DNA from: Roseiconus nitratireducens
Lineage (GTDB): Bacteria; Planctomycetota; Planctomycetia; Pirellulales; Pirellulaceae
Length of the DNA: 64,000 bases
Direction of reading: 5' to 3'
NCBI RefSeq assembly: GCF_008629675.1
Contig: NZ_VWOX01000013.1
Coordinates: forward strand, 153,475 to 217,474
This document shows positions 19,310 to 27,415 of the stretch, piece by piece. Made by a program: the position numbers and the translations under genes. Below the pieces are notes generated by a model. That model was not told where the DNA came from. It ran no database searches and worked only from the letters and a program-made list of their open reading frames with translations. Position 1 is the first letter of the stretch. Each line of letters opens with the position of its first letter.

Positions 19310-19559
19310 TTTCTGGACTGCCTTGGCGGCACACGTTTCTCGGACGGTTTGCCGCCCAAGTCACGCTTTTCGCGGGCGGGTTGCCCGCCGGTTGCCAAAT
19401 TCAGTTTGCCGAATTCCGTTTGTCGGGGGACCGCGTCGGAATGTCACCGTCGTGACCGCTGGTTGGCCGACCGTCGTCGGACACCTACAATTCGCGAAAG
19501 GTCGGCTGGCGAATTCCCCTACCACCACTCCCATTCTCATTCTTTCGAGGACATCAGCG

Positions 19560-19889
19560 ATGGCTTCTGACGCAGTGATCGAATTCACCCAAGACAATTT
19601 TGAGTCGGAAGTGCTCAATGCCGACGGCCCCGTGTTGGTCGACTTCTGGGCGCCGTGGTGCGGACCTTGCCGTGCAATCGCGCCGATGATCGACCAATTG
19701 GCCGCGGAAAACCAATCCGCGAAGATCGGCAAGCTGAATATCGATGATGCCCCGGACGTGGCTCAACGTTTCGGCATCACCGGGATCCCCACCTTGTTGC
19801 TGTTCAAAAACGGCGAGGTCGAGCACAGCTTCCGCGGTGGGAACACCACCAAGTCCGCATTGCAGGACGCGATCAACGCTTCCGTTTGA
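19560..19889 (+). CDS. trxA: Thioredoxin
   Basis: A 109-residue classical thioredoxin: WAPWCGPC active site with Cys34 and Cys37, the buried Asp in VLVDFWAPW, and the cis-proline loop GITGIPTLLLFKNGE. It reduces cytoplasmic protein disulfides, including ribonucleotide reductase, which fits the downstream dTMP genes. The ATG at 19560 has GAGGA about 10 bases upstream; the open frame continues upstream but there it has no thioredoxin similarity. Confidence 0.95.
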   Translation: MASDAVIEFTQDNFESEVLNADGPVLVDFWAPWCGPCRAIAPMIDQLAAENQSAKIGKLNIDDAPDVAQRFGITGIPTLLLFKNGEVEHSFRGGNTTKSALQDAINASV

Positions 19890-19907
19890 TCCGGACACCG
19901 GCTTCCC

Positions 19908-20702
19908 ATGTTGCAATACCTTCGACTGTTGGAAGAGATCCTTGAATCGGGTTCCGACCGCGGTGATCGCACCGGGGTGGGCACCCGTGGGCTCTTCGGT
20001 CGGCAGATGCGATTTGATCTGTCCGAGGGGTTTCCCCTGGTGACGACCAAAAAGCTTCACATCCGCTCGATCATCTATGAATTGCTCTGGTTCTTGCGCG
20101 GTGACACCAACATCGGTTGGCTCAATGACAAGGGCGTCAAAATTTGGGACGAATGGGCCGACGAGGATGGCGAACTGGGTCCGGTCTACGGGCACCAATG
20201 GCGGTCCTGGCCGACGCCGGACGGGCATACCATCGATCAGATCGCGTGGGTGGAAAACGAGATTCGGGTCAACCCGCAGTCGCGTCGGTTGATCGTTTCG
20301 GCCTGGAACGTTGCCGACGTGGCGTCGATGGCTCTGCCCCCCTGCCACACGATGTTCCAGTTCTATGTCGCCGACGGTCGGTTGTCCTGCCAGCTGTATC
20401 AACGCAGCGCCGATGTGTTTCTGGGGGTGCCGTTCAATATCGCCAGCTACGCCCTGTTGACCATGATGATGGCCCGGGTCACCGATCTGGAGCCGGGGCA
20501 TTTCGTGCACACCTTTGGGGATGTGCACTTGTACCAGAACCACTTCGAACAGGCCCGCGAACAGCTTTCTCGCGAGCCCAAGCCGCTTCCGCAGATGGTG
20601 ATCCATTCGTCACCGGAGTCGGTTGACGGATTCCGGTTCGAAGACTTCAAGGTTGTCGATTACGACCCACATCCGCACATCAAAGCGCCGGTGGCGGTTT
20701 AG
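19908..20702 (+). CDS. thyA: Thymidylate synthase
   Basis: Converts dUMP plus methylene-tetrahydrofolate to dTMP and dihydrofolate. At 264 residues it equals the E. coli enzyme in length, with RTGVGTRGLFG at 21-31, the catalytic Cys146 in MALPPCHTMFQFYV, the QRSADVFLGVPFNIASYALL segment and HLYQNHFEQAREQLSR. It lies 18 bp after trxA and 5 bp before folA, forming a dTMP/folate cassette. Confidence 0.97.
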   Translation: MLQYLRLLEEILESGSDRGDRTGVGTRGLFGRQMRFDLSEGFPLVTTKKLHIRSIIYELLWFLRGDTNIGWLNDKGVKIWDEWADEDGELGPVYGHQWRSWPTPDGHTIDQIAWVENEIRVNPQSRRLIVSAWNVADVASMALPPCHTMFQFYVADGRLSCQLYQRSADVFLGVPFNIASYALLTMMMARVTDLEPGHFVHTFGDVHLYQNHFEQAREQLSREPKPLPQMVIHSSPESVDGFRFEDFKVVDYDPHPHIKAPVAV

Positions 20703-20707
20703 GGCGG

Positions 20708-21229
20708 ATGGAGACGACGACGCACCCGTTGATCGCCGTGGTGGCCGCGACCCCGTCGGGGGTGATCGGCCGCGACGGCGACATGCCTTGGAGGCTGCGG
20801 CAGGACCTGCAGCGGTTCAAGCGGATGACGATGGGGGGCGTGTTGCTGATGGGACGGAAGACGTTCGAATCCATTGGCCGCCCGTTGCCGGGGCGTCGCA
20901 CCGTTGTGATCACCCGGGACGCGGCCTGGAGTGCCCCCGGCGTGCAGACCGCCGCGAGCCCGGAGGCGGCGATCGGCCAGATCGGTGGCGAGCGGGGATT
21001 CGTTGTCGGCGGGGCGCAGATCTACGCGGCGTTGCTGCCGCGATGTGACGAAATCTGGCTGACCCGGGTCTGGTCGGGGGTGAACGGAGAGACCCGGGTG
21101 GAGCTGGATTTGAGCGAATTCCGCGTGATGGAGCGGGAACGCGTCCCGGCGGGGCTTCGCGACGACGTCCCCACGGAGTTCCGAAGGTACGTCCGCAAGG
21201 CGGGAAAAAGCTTCCCGCAAAAATCCTGA
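20708..21229 (+). CDS. folA: Dihydrofolate reductase
   Basis: Regenerates tetrahydrofolate from the dihydrofolate made by ThyA, explaining the 5-bp spacing. Typical segments are IAVVAATPSGVIGRDGDMPW with the M20-like loop, the acidic residue in RQDLQRFKRMT, the NADPH-binding GRKTFESIGRPLPGR, and GGAQIYAALLPRCDEIWLTR. Length (173 residues) is normal. Confidence 0.95.
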   Translation: METTTHPLIAVVAATPSGVIGRDGDMPWRLRQDLQRFKRMTMGGVLLMGRKTFESIGRPLPGRRTVVITRDAAWSAPGVQTAASPEAAIGQIGGERGFVVGGAQIYAALLPRCDEIWLTRVWSGVNGETRVELDLSEFRVMERERVPAGLRDDVPTEFRRYVRKAGKSFPQKS

Positions 21230-21249
21230 AAAAGAGCGGACAGTGGCCA

Positions 21250-21279
21250 TTGAGCAAAAAGGGGACCGTTCGCTATAGT
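21250..21279 (+). promoter_or_regulatory. Candidate sigma-70-type promoter before rpsM
   Basis: TTGAGC at 21250-21255 and TATAGT at 21274-21279 are separated by 18 bp and match the -35 and -10 consensus at four and five of six positions. The element lies 20 bp after folA and 150 bp before rpsM, leaving a leader long enough for ribosomal-protein autoregulation. Confidence 0.5.
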
Positions 21280-21428
21280 CCGGGATTCTTGGCCAGCACT
21301 TTTTGGGCATTTTAGGGCGACCCTTCCGCAGATCCTCCCTGGCGGCACGGTCGCGTTCCCAGAACGCCGGCGAAAAGCATTGTGTGTAGTTGCATTCCCT
21401 TGAAGAAGATTATTGCAGGAGTCTCGCC

Positions 21429-21812
21429 ATGCCCCGTTTGTTGGGCGTCGACATCCCAAACGACAAGCAAATCCAGTATTCGTTGACGTATTTGTACGGC
21501 GTCGGACTGTACACGGCACGTGAAACGTGTGAAAAGCTGGGTGTCGATCCGACTCGCGCGGCCAGCGACCTGGGTGAAGACGAACTCGGTCAGATCGCGG
21601 CACTTCTCGAACGTGATTACACGGTCGAAGGTCCGCTACGTCGCCAGGTCACGCAGAACATCAGCCGTCTGCGTGAAATCAAATCCTACCGCGGAATGCG
21701 TCACCGTGTCGGCCTGCCGGTGCGTGGGCAACGGACCAAGACCAATTCACGGACCCGCAAGGGCCCCAAGAAGACCGTCGCCGGAAAGAAAGGCGTGAAG
21801 GATCTCCGCTAA
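21429..21812 (+). CDS. rpsM: 30S ribosomal protein S13 (uS13)
   Basis: 127 residues starting MPRLLGVDIPNDKQIQYSLT, with YGVGLYTARE, the SYRGMRHRVGLPVRGQRTKTN signature and a basic tail. It sits in the 30S head and contacts the P-site tRNA. The ATG at 21429 follows CAGGAG by eight bases. Upstream neighbour is folA rather than rpmJ/infA, so the local gene order departs from the common alpha-operon layout. Confidence 0.97.
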   Translation: MPRLLGVDIPNDKQIQYSLTYLYGVGLYTARETCEKLGVDPTRAASDLGEDELGQIAALLERDYTVEGPLRRQVTQNISRLREIKSYRGMRHRVGLPVRGQRTKTNSRTRKGPKKTVAGKKGVKDLR

Positions 21813-22018
21813 GTCGCGGAGACGGTCAGCTGTTCGGGAAACGGATGTTCCCGCGCGATCGGACGCCCGTCGGTGCAACGCATCGGCGGCGCGGAGACCG
21901 ATCCACCAGTCAAGATGTTTTAACGCCGGGCCGGCGCGCCGATTTGAAGATCGGAAGCGTTTTCCCGCGGGCGGCACAACAACCGATACCGATTCATTTA
22001 GTCTTTTAGGGCTTTGGT

Positions 22019-22402
22019 GTGGCTAAGAGTAATAAAAAGAAACGCGTGCGGCGCAACGTGACCAACGGGATCGCGCACATTCATGCAACGTTCAATAACA
22101 CGACGGTCACGATCACCGACGTCAAAGGCGACACGTTGTGCTGGGCGAGCGCCGGGACCAGTGGTTTCAAGGGCAGCCGTAAGAGCACCCCGTTCGCCGG
22201 CCAGTGTGCCGCCCAGCAAGCAGCCGAAAAGGCCAGCAAGTTTGGGATGCGTGACGTCGAAGTTCGTGTCAAAGGCCCGGGCTCTGGACGCGAAAGCGCC
22301 ATCACTGCTCTGCAGGCGGCTGGGCTGAAGGTCAAGCAGATCGAGGACGTGACGCCGATCCCGCACAACGGTTGTCGCCCACGCAAGAAACGCCGCGTCT
22401 AA
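22019..22402 (+). CDS. rpsK: 30S ribosomal protein S11 (uS11)
   Basis: 127 residues, with NGIAHIHATFNNTTVTITD, GSRKSTPFAGQCAAQ, the GPGSGRESAITALQAAGL signature and the conserved end PIPHNGCRPRKKRRV. GTG start at 22019. An unusually long 206-bp gap separates it from rpsM, and no rpsD follows it. Confidence 0.97.
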   Translation: MAKSNKKKRVRRNVTNGIAHIHATFNNTTVTITDVKGDTLCWASAGTSGFKGSRKSTPFAGQCAAQQAAEKASKFGMRDVEVRVKGPGSGRESAITALQAAGLKVKQIEDVTPIPHNGCRPRKKRRV

Positions 22403-22583
22403 CGCCCCGCGGATGCGACCGGACGCCAGGCAGCGATGTCCCCGATGACTCGCAGCCGCGTCGAACAGCGTCGCCCAGCAAGACGGTCACCTGCCGGAGT
22501 GATCGTCTATCCCATTTTCCGGTGGTTTCCAGCGAAGGTATTGCTCCTTCGTCACAGCTCTCCCGATCGACAGGTTCACAACG

Positions 22584-23573
22584 ATGCATATCCGTTGGCG
22601 TGGCATGGAACTTCCCAGCACCCTGGAAGTTGACCGCGAATCACTCTCCCCGACCTACGGCAAGTTCTTCGCCGAACCGTTTGAACGCGGTTTCGGTACC
22701 AGCGTCGGCAACAGCCTGCGACGTGTCCTGCTGAGCAGCCTGATGGGCAGCGCGGTGACGCAGATCAAAATCCGCGGCGCCCAGCACGAATTCACGAACA
22801 TCCCGGGCGTCCTGGAAGACGTCACCGACATCGTTTTGAACGTCAAGAGCCTGGTCGTTCGCAACCACAGCGAAGCGACCCGCGTGATCACGCTGGAGTC
22901 CGACAAGGCGGGCGAATTGCGTGCCGCTGACATTCAGACCGACTCCGACGTCGAAATCATCAACAAGGACCTGGTCCTGGCAACGTTGACCGAAGACGTT
23001 CCGTTCATGATGGAAATGGTCGTCGAGAACGGTCGCGGCTATGTGCCCTCCAGCGAACACAGCAGCGTCGATCACGAGATCGGCATCATCCCGATCGATG
23101 CCGTGTACAGCCCGATCACCCGCGTGCGGTACGAAGTGGAAGAGACCCGCGTCGGACAAAAGACCAACTACGACAAGTTGGTTCTGGAAATCTGGACCGA
23201 CGGAAGCGTCAATCCGGAATTGGCGCTGGTCGAATCCGCCAAGATCCTCCGCAAGCACCTCAACCCGTTCGTGCAGTACCGCGAACTGGGGCCGAGCATC
23301 TTCTCGGCAGCTCGCGGTGGTGCCGGATCGCCCGAGGCCCAGCTGGAAGCAAAGTTGAACATGTCGCTGGCCGATCTCCGCCTGTCGGTGCGGGCCAACA
23401 ACTGTCTGGAAAGCGAAAACATCCAAACCGTTCGCGATTTGGTTCAACGCAACGAAGATCAACTGTTGGAAGTTCGCAACTTCGGTGATACCACGCTGAA
23501 CGAAGTTCGCGAAAAACTGGCCCAGTACGGCCTGCACCTCGGGATGCGTGTCCCCGCGCAACCGATGTTTTAG
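22584..23573 (+). CDS. rpoA: DNA-directed RNA polymerase subunit alpha
   Basis: At 329 residues this is a full alpha subunit. The N-terminal dimerisation domain shows FAEPFERGFGTSVGNSLRRV with the invariant RRVLL and later GRGYVPS; the C-terminal domain (about 250-329) has LSVRANNCLESENIQTV and VRNFGDTTLNEVREKL, the helix-hairpin-helix region that binds UP elements and activators. It lies between rpsK and rplQ as in most bacteria; rpsD is missing from between them. Confidence 0.97.
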   Translation: MHIRWRGMELPSTLEVDRESLSPTYGKFFAEPFERGFGTSVGNSLRRVLLSSLMGSAVTQIKIRGAQHEFTNIPGVLEDVTDIVLNVKSLVVRNHSEATRVITLESDKAGELRAADIQTDSDVEIINKDLVLATLTEDVPFMMEMVVENGRGYVPSSEHSSVDHEIGIIPIDAVYSPITRVRYEVEETRVGQKTNYDKLVLEIWTDGSVNPELALVESAKILRKHLNPFVQYRELGPSIFSAARGGAGSPEAQLEAKLNMSLADLRLSVRANNCLESENIQTVRDLVQRNEDQLLEVRNFGDTTLNEVREKLAQYGLHLGMRVPAQPMF

Positions 23574-23639
23574 TCACCGGTTGGACCCGCCCGGTCCGAC
23601 CCGTCCCAATCAAGTCACCTCACCTTACCCGATAACGTC

Positions 23640-24302
23640 ATGCGACACCGACGACGCGGCCGCACACTGGGACGAAGTCCCAGCCACCGAAAGGCCATGC
23701 TGAAAAACCTTGCCAGCGCCCTGTTCCTGACCGAACGCGACGCGGAATTGGACGACAACGCGCCCAAAGTGCAAGGCCGAATCACCACCACCTTGCACAA
23801 GGCCAAGGAAGTTCGTCCGCTGGTCGAGAAGTGCATCACGATCGCGAAAAAGTCGCTGCCGCACGCTGAGGAAGCTGCCAAGTACGCCTGCGATGCCGAT
23901 CGTGGAAGCGACAAGTACAAGCAGTGGCGCGAAAGCGACGACTGGCAAAAGTGGGTCGCCGCTCGGGCGCCCGTCGTTGCCGCCCAACGTCGCGTCGTGC
24001 AATTGATCGGTGACAAGGAAGCGACCGCGATCCTGTTCGGCACGATTGCCGAACGCTATGTCGATCGACCCGGTGGTTACACCCGCGTCCTGCGACTGGC
24101 AATGCCACGATTGGGCGACGCCGGAACCCGGGCCATTTTGGAATTGGTCGGAAAGAACGATCGCGTCACCCGCAAAGCCGAACGCCCGTCGTTTGACGAG
24201 CAACCCGAATCGGAAGATCGGGAGCCGGTGGCAGCCGGCGCCGCCGCGGAATCAAAACCAGAAGCGGCCGAATCGGACGATTCCGAAACCAAGGAATCCT
24301 GA
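23640..24302 (+). CDS. rplQ: 50S ribosomal protein L17 (bL17) with internal insertion and acidic tail
   Basis: The L17 core is clear: MRHRRRGRTLGRSPSHRKAM at the start, TLHKAKEVRPLVEKCITIAK, and AERYVDRPGGYTRVLRLAMP with ILELV. The protein has 220 residues, against about 120-130 in most bacteria. The excess is a ~40-residue charged insertion (about residues 75-115, containing DKYKQWRESDDWQKWVAARA) and an acidic tail of ~55 residues rich in Glu, Ala and Ser after the ELVGKN segment. It follows rpoA by 66 bp. The core function is not in doubt; the role of the extensions is unknown. Confidence 0.95.
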   Translation: MRHRRRGRTLGRSPSHRKAMLKNLASALFLTERDAELDDNAPKVQGRITTTLHKAKEVRPLVEKCITIAKKSLPHAEEAAKYACDADRGSDKYKQWRESDDWQKWVAARAPVVAAQRRVVQLIGDKEATAILFGTIAERYVDRPGGYTRVLRLAMPRLGDAGTRAILELVGKNDRVTRKAERPSFDEQPESEDREPVAAGAAAESKPEAAESDDSETKES

Positions 24303-24429
24303 CCGGTTTCGCAACGGATCCGGCCGTCGCACTGCGACCTTCAATCAAGGACCTTCAAGGAGCGGCCAGGATCCGGGATCGAGCGTCGATCTCATCGACG
24401 GTGTGACGCTTGGTGGGCGAGCGTCCTCT

Positions 24430-25128
24430 CTACTGACACGCATCAGCCGATACGAACCATCGTGTCGGCTTGATTTTTTGGGACGGGTAGCGGTCCGCAT
24501 CGGCCGGCCCCTGCAGGACCTGTTGCAACGCGTCCCGCTTAGCCTGGCCCGTGATCAGGAACCAGATGTTGCGTCCGCTCTCGATGGCGGGGTAGGTCAG
24601 CGTGTAGCGAAACGCATCGAACTTCGGCACCCAATTCTGAACGAACCACCGGTCCCGGACGGATAACGCGTCGGTGCCCGGAAAAAGGGAGGCCGTGTGG
24701 GCGTCGTCGCCCATTCCCAGCAGCACCAAATCCCACTCCGGGGATCCGGTCTGGAAGTGTTCGCGAAGCGTCTGCTCGTACTGCCGGGCGGCGTCATCGG
24801 GATCATCGACGTTGACCGGGACGGGATGCTGATTGGCTTGGGGGATCGGGACCTGATCCAAAAGCGCCGTCTTGACCATCCGAAAATTGCTGTCGGGATG
24901 ATCCGGCGGTACGTTGCGTTCGTCGCCCCAAAACCAGTGGATCGCGTCCCAGGGCAGGTTACGTTGGGACAGCAATTCGTAAACACGTTTGGGAGTCGAG
25001 CCACCGGAAAGCGAGACGTTGAACGTGCCTCGCTGAGCCACGGTTTCGTTCACCAGGTCACAGAATGCATCGGTCACCGCCTGTTGCAGGGTGGGCACAT
25101 CGGGAAAGGGTTCAAAGGGAGCATTCAT
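24430..25128 (-). CDS. pgl: 6-phosphogluconolactonase
   Basis: Hydrolyses 6-phosphogluconolactone in the oxidative pentose phosphate pathway. Recognised by FNVSLSGGSTPKRVYELL near residues 35-52, HWFWGDERNVPPDHPDSN near 63-80, and DLVLLGMGDDAHTASLFPG near 133-151, all hallmarks of the DevB-type enzyme. The ATG at 25128 (MNAPFEPF) is preferred over 25152, which adds eight non-conserved residues. The gene is convergent with rplQ. Confidence 0.93.
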   Translation of the reverse strand: MNAPFEPFPDVPTLQQAVTDAFCDLVNETVAQRGTFNVSLSGGSTPKRVYELLSQRNLPWDAIHWFWGDERNVPPDHPDSNFRMVKTALLDQVPIPQANQHPVPVNVDDPDDAARQYEQTLREHFQTGSPEWDLVLLGMGDDAHTASLFPGTDALSVRDRWFVQNWVPKFDAFRYTLTYPAIESGRNIWFLITGQAKRDALQQVLQGPADADRYPSQKIKPTRWFVSADACQ

Positions 25129-25484
25129 CAATCGGAAGCATCCTGGATTCAAGGGGCCACGGCACGGCTATGGAGCGGCGCTGCGTGTTTCTGGCGATCG
25201 GAAACGCGTCCACGCCGGTTTGAACGCCGGGGGACCAGTCGATACGCTACCGTTGATCCGCTCGTGGTCAACCAGGATCCCCGTCGCCGGCGTTGTTGAA
25301 ATCGGCTTTATCGGATCGTCCCACGCCGCAAGAACAGGTCCGGCTTGAAGTCCACTGATTGGCAAGGCTCGAGGGAGCCCCGTCGTCAAACGGTGGCGGA
25401 GCTGAAGATCCCACGCAAACGGATACGGCGCTGTCCGTCTGTCCGATCACATCGCTCATCCAGTCCCCCAGCTGCAATTAAACA
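25129..25484. other. Divergent intergenic region, nothing recognised
   Basis: It separates the leftward pgl gene from the rightward methyltransferase. No convincing open frame, hairpin-T-run or promoter pair was found. The short frames present have no family resemblance. Confidence 0.4.
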
Positions 25485-26162
25485 ATGACCGAAGGCAACG
25501 TTTCGCTACCGCGAACCCTTGAAACCGAAGTGATGGATTCCGAACAGGAAGTTCAGGAGTACATGGAAATGGACCATTTGGAGGTCAACACGGCCTTTGT
25601 CGATGATCTGGTCCGGGGCGGTAAGGTTGGGCCGCGCGTCTTGGATTTGGGGTGCGGCACGGCGCAAATCCCGATCCTGCTTTGCCAGCGACTCAGCGAC
25701 GTCGAGGTGATGGGCGTGGACATGTCGATCGAGATGCTGGAGGCCGCCAAGATCGAGATCGAACTGGGTGGGGCGACCGGACGCATCCAACTGGAACATG
25801 CCGACTGCAAACAATTGACGGAATTCCAGTCGGGGTCCGCCGACTCGGTGATCTCCAACACCTTGTTGCACCATTTGGCGGAGCCCGTCGACGCGCTCCG
25901 GCAGGCGGTCCGATTGATGAACGATCAGGGCCGGTTGTTCATCCGAGATCTGGTGCGTCCGGAAACGGCGGAGGACGTCGAACGCCTGGTGAATCTGCAC
26001 GCCGGACAGGAAAGCGAGTACGCCCAGCAACTGCTGCGTCAATCGCTGCATGCCGCACTGACACTGCAGGAAATGCGTCAGGCGGCGCAGTCGGTGGGCA
26101 TTCCGGCCGACGCCGTCGCGATGACCAGCGATCGGCACTGTACGATTGATTGGATGCGTTAG
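25485..26162 (+). CDS. Class I SAM-dependent methyltransferase
   Basis: 225 residues with a methyltransferase domain: motif I VLDLGCGTAQIPILLCQRL near residues 46-64, an acidic motif II (VMGVDMSIEMLEAAK), a motif III-like IQLEHADCKQLTEF, and DSVISNTLLHHLAEPVDALRQ as motif IV/V. The N-terminal ~40 residues carry a Glu-rich EVMDSEQEVQEYMEMDHLEV stretch that could contact substrate. Substrate unknown. It points towards the leftward three-gene operon that follows and is convergent with it, so a functional link is possible but not shown. Confidence 0.82.
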   Translation: MTEGNVSLPRTLETEVMDSEQEVQEYMEMDHLEVNTAFVDDLVRGGKVGPRVLDLGCGTAQIPILLCQRLSDVEVMGVDMSIEMLEAAKIEIELGGATGRIQLEHADCKQLTEFQSGSADSVISNTLLHHLAEPVDALRQAVRLMNDQGRLFIRDLVRPETAEDVERLVNLHAGQESEYAQQLLRQSLHAALTLQEMRQAAQSVGIPADAVAMTSDRHCTIDWMR

Positions 26163-26261
26163 CCGCCGGTGGGGGCTTGGATTTTCCCTCGTCAGGCACA
26201 GCCTGACCTACCGCGAAAACACTAGGCGGAATTGGCCCACAAATGCAGAGCCGTTGAAGCA

Positions 26262-27401
26262 CTAGGAACGGGCTTTCAGCTTGCAGCCGCACTCTTGCAG
26301 GAAGTCATAGAACTCGTCGGTCAAGAAGCCCTTGCCCTCGGCCAGTTGAGGCAGCAGGAAGGCCGATCCTGGATTGAGTTCCACGACCACGGGGCCGTCG
26401 TCAGTCAGGGCGATGTCCCACGACTGGAATTTCAGCGGCAAGAAGTGTTCGGCTCCACGGCGGCACAGGTCCATGGCGGCGTCCCAATCGGGCAGTTGGC
26501 GTCCGACCAGTTGACGCGACGCTTCCGCATCGCTGGGGATTTCCTGTGGCGTCCCGTCTTGGTAGCCGACCACACGCGTCACTTTTCCGGTGGCCACCTC
26601 CACCGCGCCCAACTGGTTGCCGTCTCGCCAGAAATTGTCGGCAATGTTTTCGTTGGCGGGAATTTTCCAAACCGTGCTTAGGATCTTCGCTTCGCCATCG
26701 CGGATGATCAGGATGACGCGGATCGTCGAAACACGTCGGCTGATGTCCTCCAGATCTCGGTGAGGCGTCAGCATCGTCTGCAGCAGTTGCCCGCTTTTTG
26801 AATCGATCTGCCCCATGAAATCTTCAACGCTCATGGCGGTATCGTCATGCAAACGCAGCGCACCGTCGTCATAGCCTTGGATCAGGAAATTCCCAAAGCT
26901 TCCGATCCCGTCGATGGGTTTGCTGTAGATCGGAAAGCGGGCTTCGGATTCAAAGAACCGCCGCAGTTGTTCGACATCGGCGATCTTTTTGACGCCCCCG
27001 AAAGCGCGCTTCCCGACGCACACCACGGCTTGAGTTTCCGGCACGGGAAAGCCGTTGGATTCGAAGACCTTGTAACTCCAGAACTTGTCATCGGCCAAGA
27101 TCCACCAGCGTCGATCGCAACACTTCTCGATGATTTGGAAGTAGAAGCTTTCGCTAACGAATTCGCGTTTCTGATTGAACGTGAAACGGTCGTCGTCGTA
27201 CAGCTGGTACATGAAGTAGTCCTTCAGGTTCAGCTGTCCCGGACAACGTGATAGGCGGAGAAACTCCCACATCTGGCTCGCGATGTTCTTACCGCTTTTC
27301 ATCGCGTTCTGCATGCAGACGGCGTGGTCGACGGTTTTCTTCGATCGGGTCAGATCTTCGACAAATTTCGGGGCCTGTAAGACCGAACTTGGCAGGGTCA
27401 T
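26262..27401 (-). CDS. ATP-grasp protein of the sugar-transfer-associated type
   Basis: 379 residues. The C-terminal two thirds look like the ATP-grasp fold of the family called sugar-transfer associated ATP-grasp: RFPIYSKPIDGIGSFGNFLI (nucleotide-binding Lys), a SRRVSTIRVILIIRDGEAKI strand, NIADNFWRDGNQLGAVEVAT, and the metal-binding end DIALTDDGPVVVELNPGSAF. ATP-grasp enzymes form amide, thioester or similar bonds through an acyl-phosphate. The ATG at 27401 lies 14 bp after the stop of the upstream PLP gene, so it is the third gene of a tight operon. Function is inferred only at the level of an ATP-dependent ligase. Confidence 0.75.
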   Translation of the reverse strand: MTLPSSVLQAPKFVEDLTRSKKTVDHAVCMQNAMKSGKNIASQMWEFLRLSRCPGQLNLKDYFMYQLYDDDRFTFNQKREFVSESFYFQIIEKCCDRRWWILADDKFWSYKVFESNGFPVPETQAVVCVGKRAFGGVKKIADVEQLRRFFESEARFPIYSKPIDGIGSFGNFLIQGYDDGALRLHDDTAMSVEDFMGQIDSKSGQLLQTMLTPHRDLEDISRRVSTIRVILIIRDGEAKILSTVWKIPANENIADNFWRDGNQLGAVEVATGKVTRVVGYQDGTPQEIPSDAEASRQLVGRQLPDWDAAMDLCRRGAEHFLPLKFQSWDIALTDDGPVVVELNPGSAFLLPQLAEGKGFLTDEFYDFLQECGCKLKARS

Positions 27402-27415
27402 GGAGGGTTCCTGAT

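Noticed and set aside
19310..19559. Hairpin CTTGGCGGC...GCCGCCCAAG as terminator of the NUDIX gene
   Set aside because: The stem is interrupted and there is no T run directly after it.
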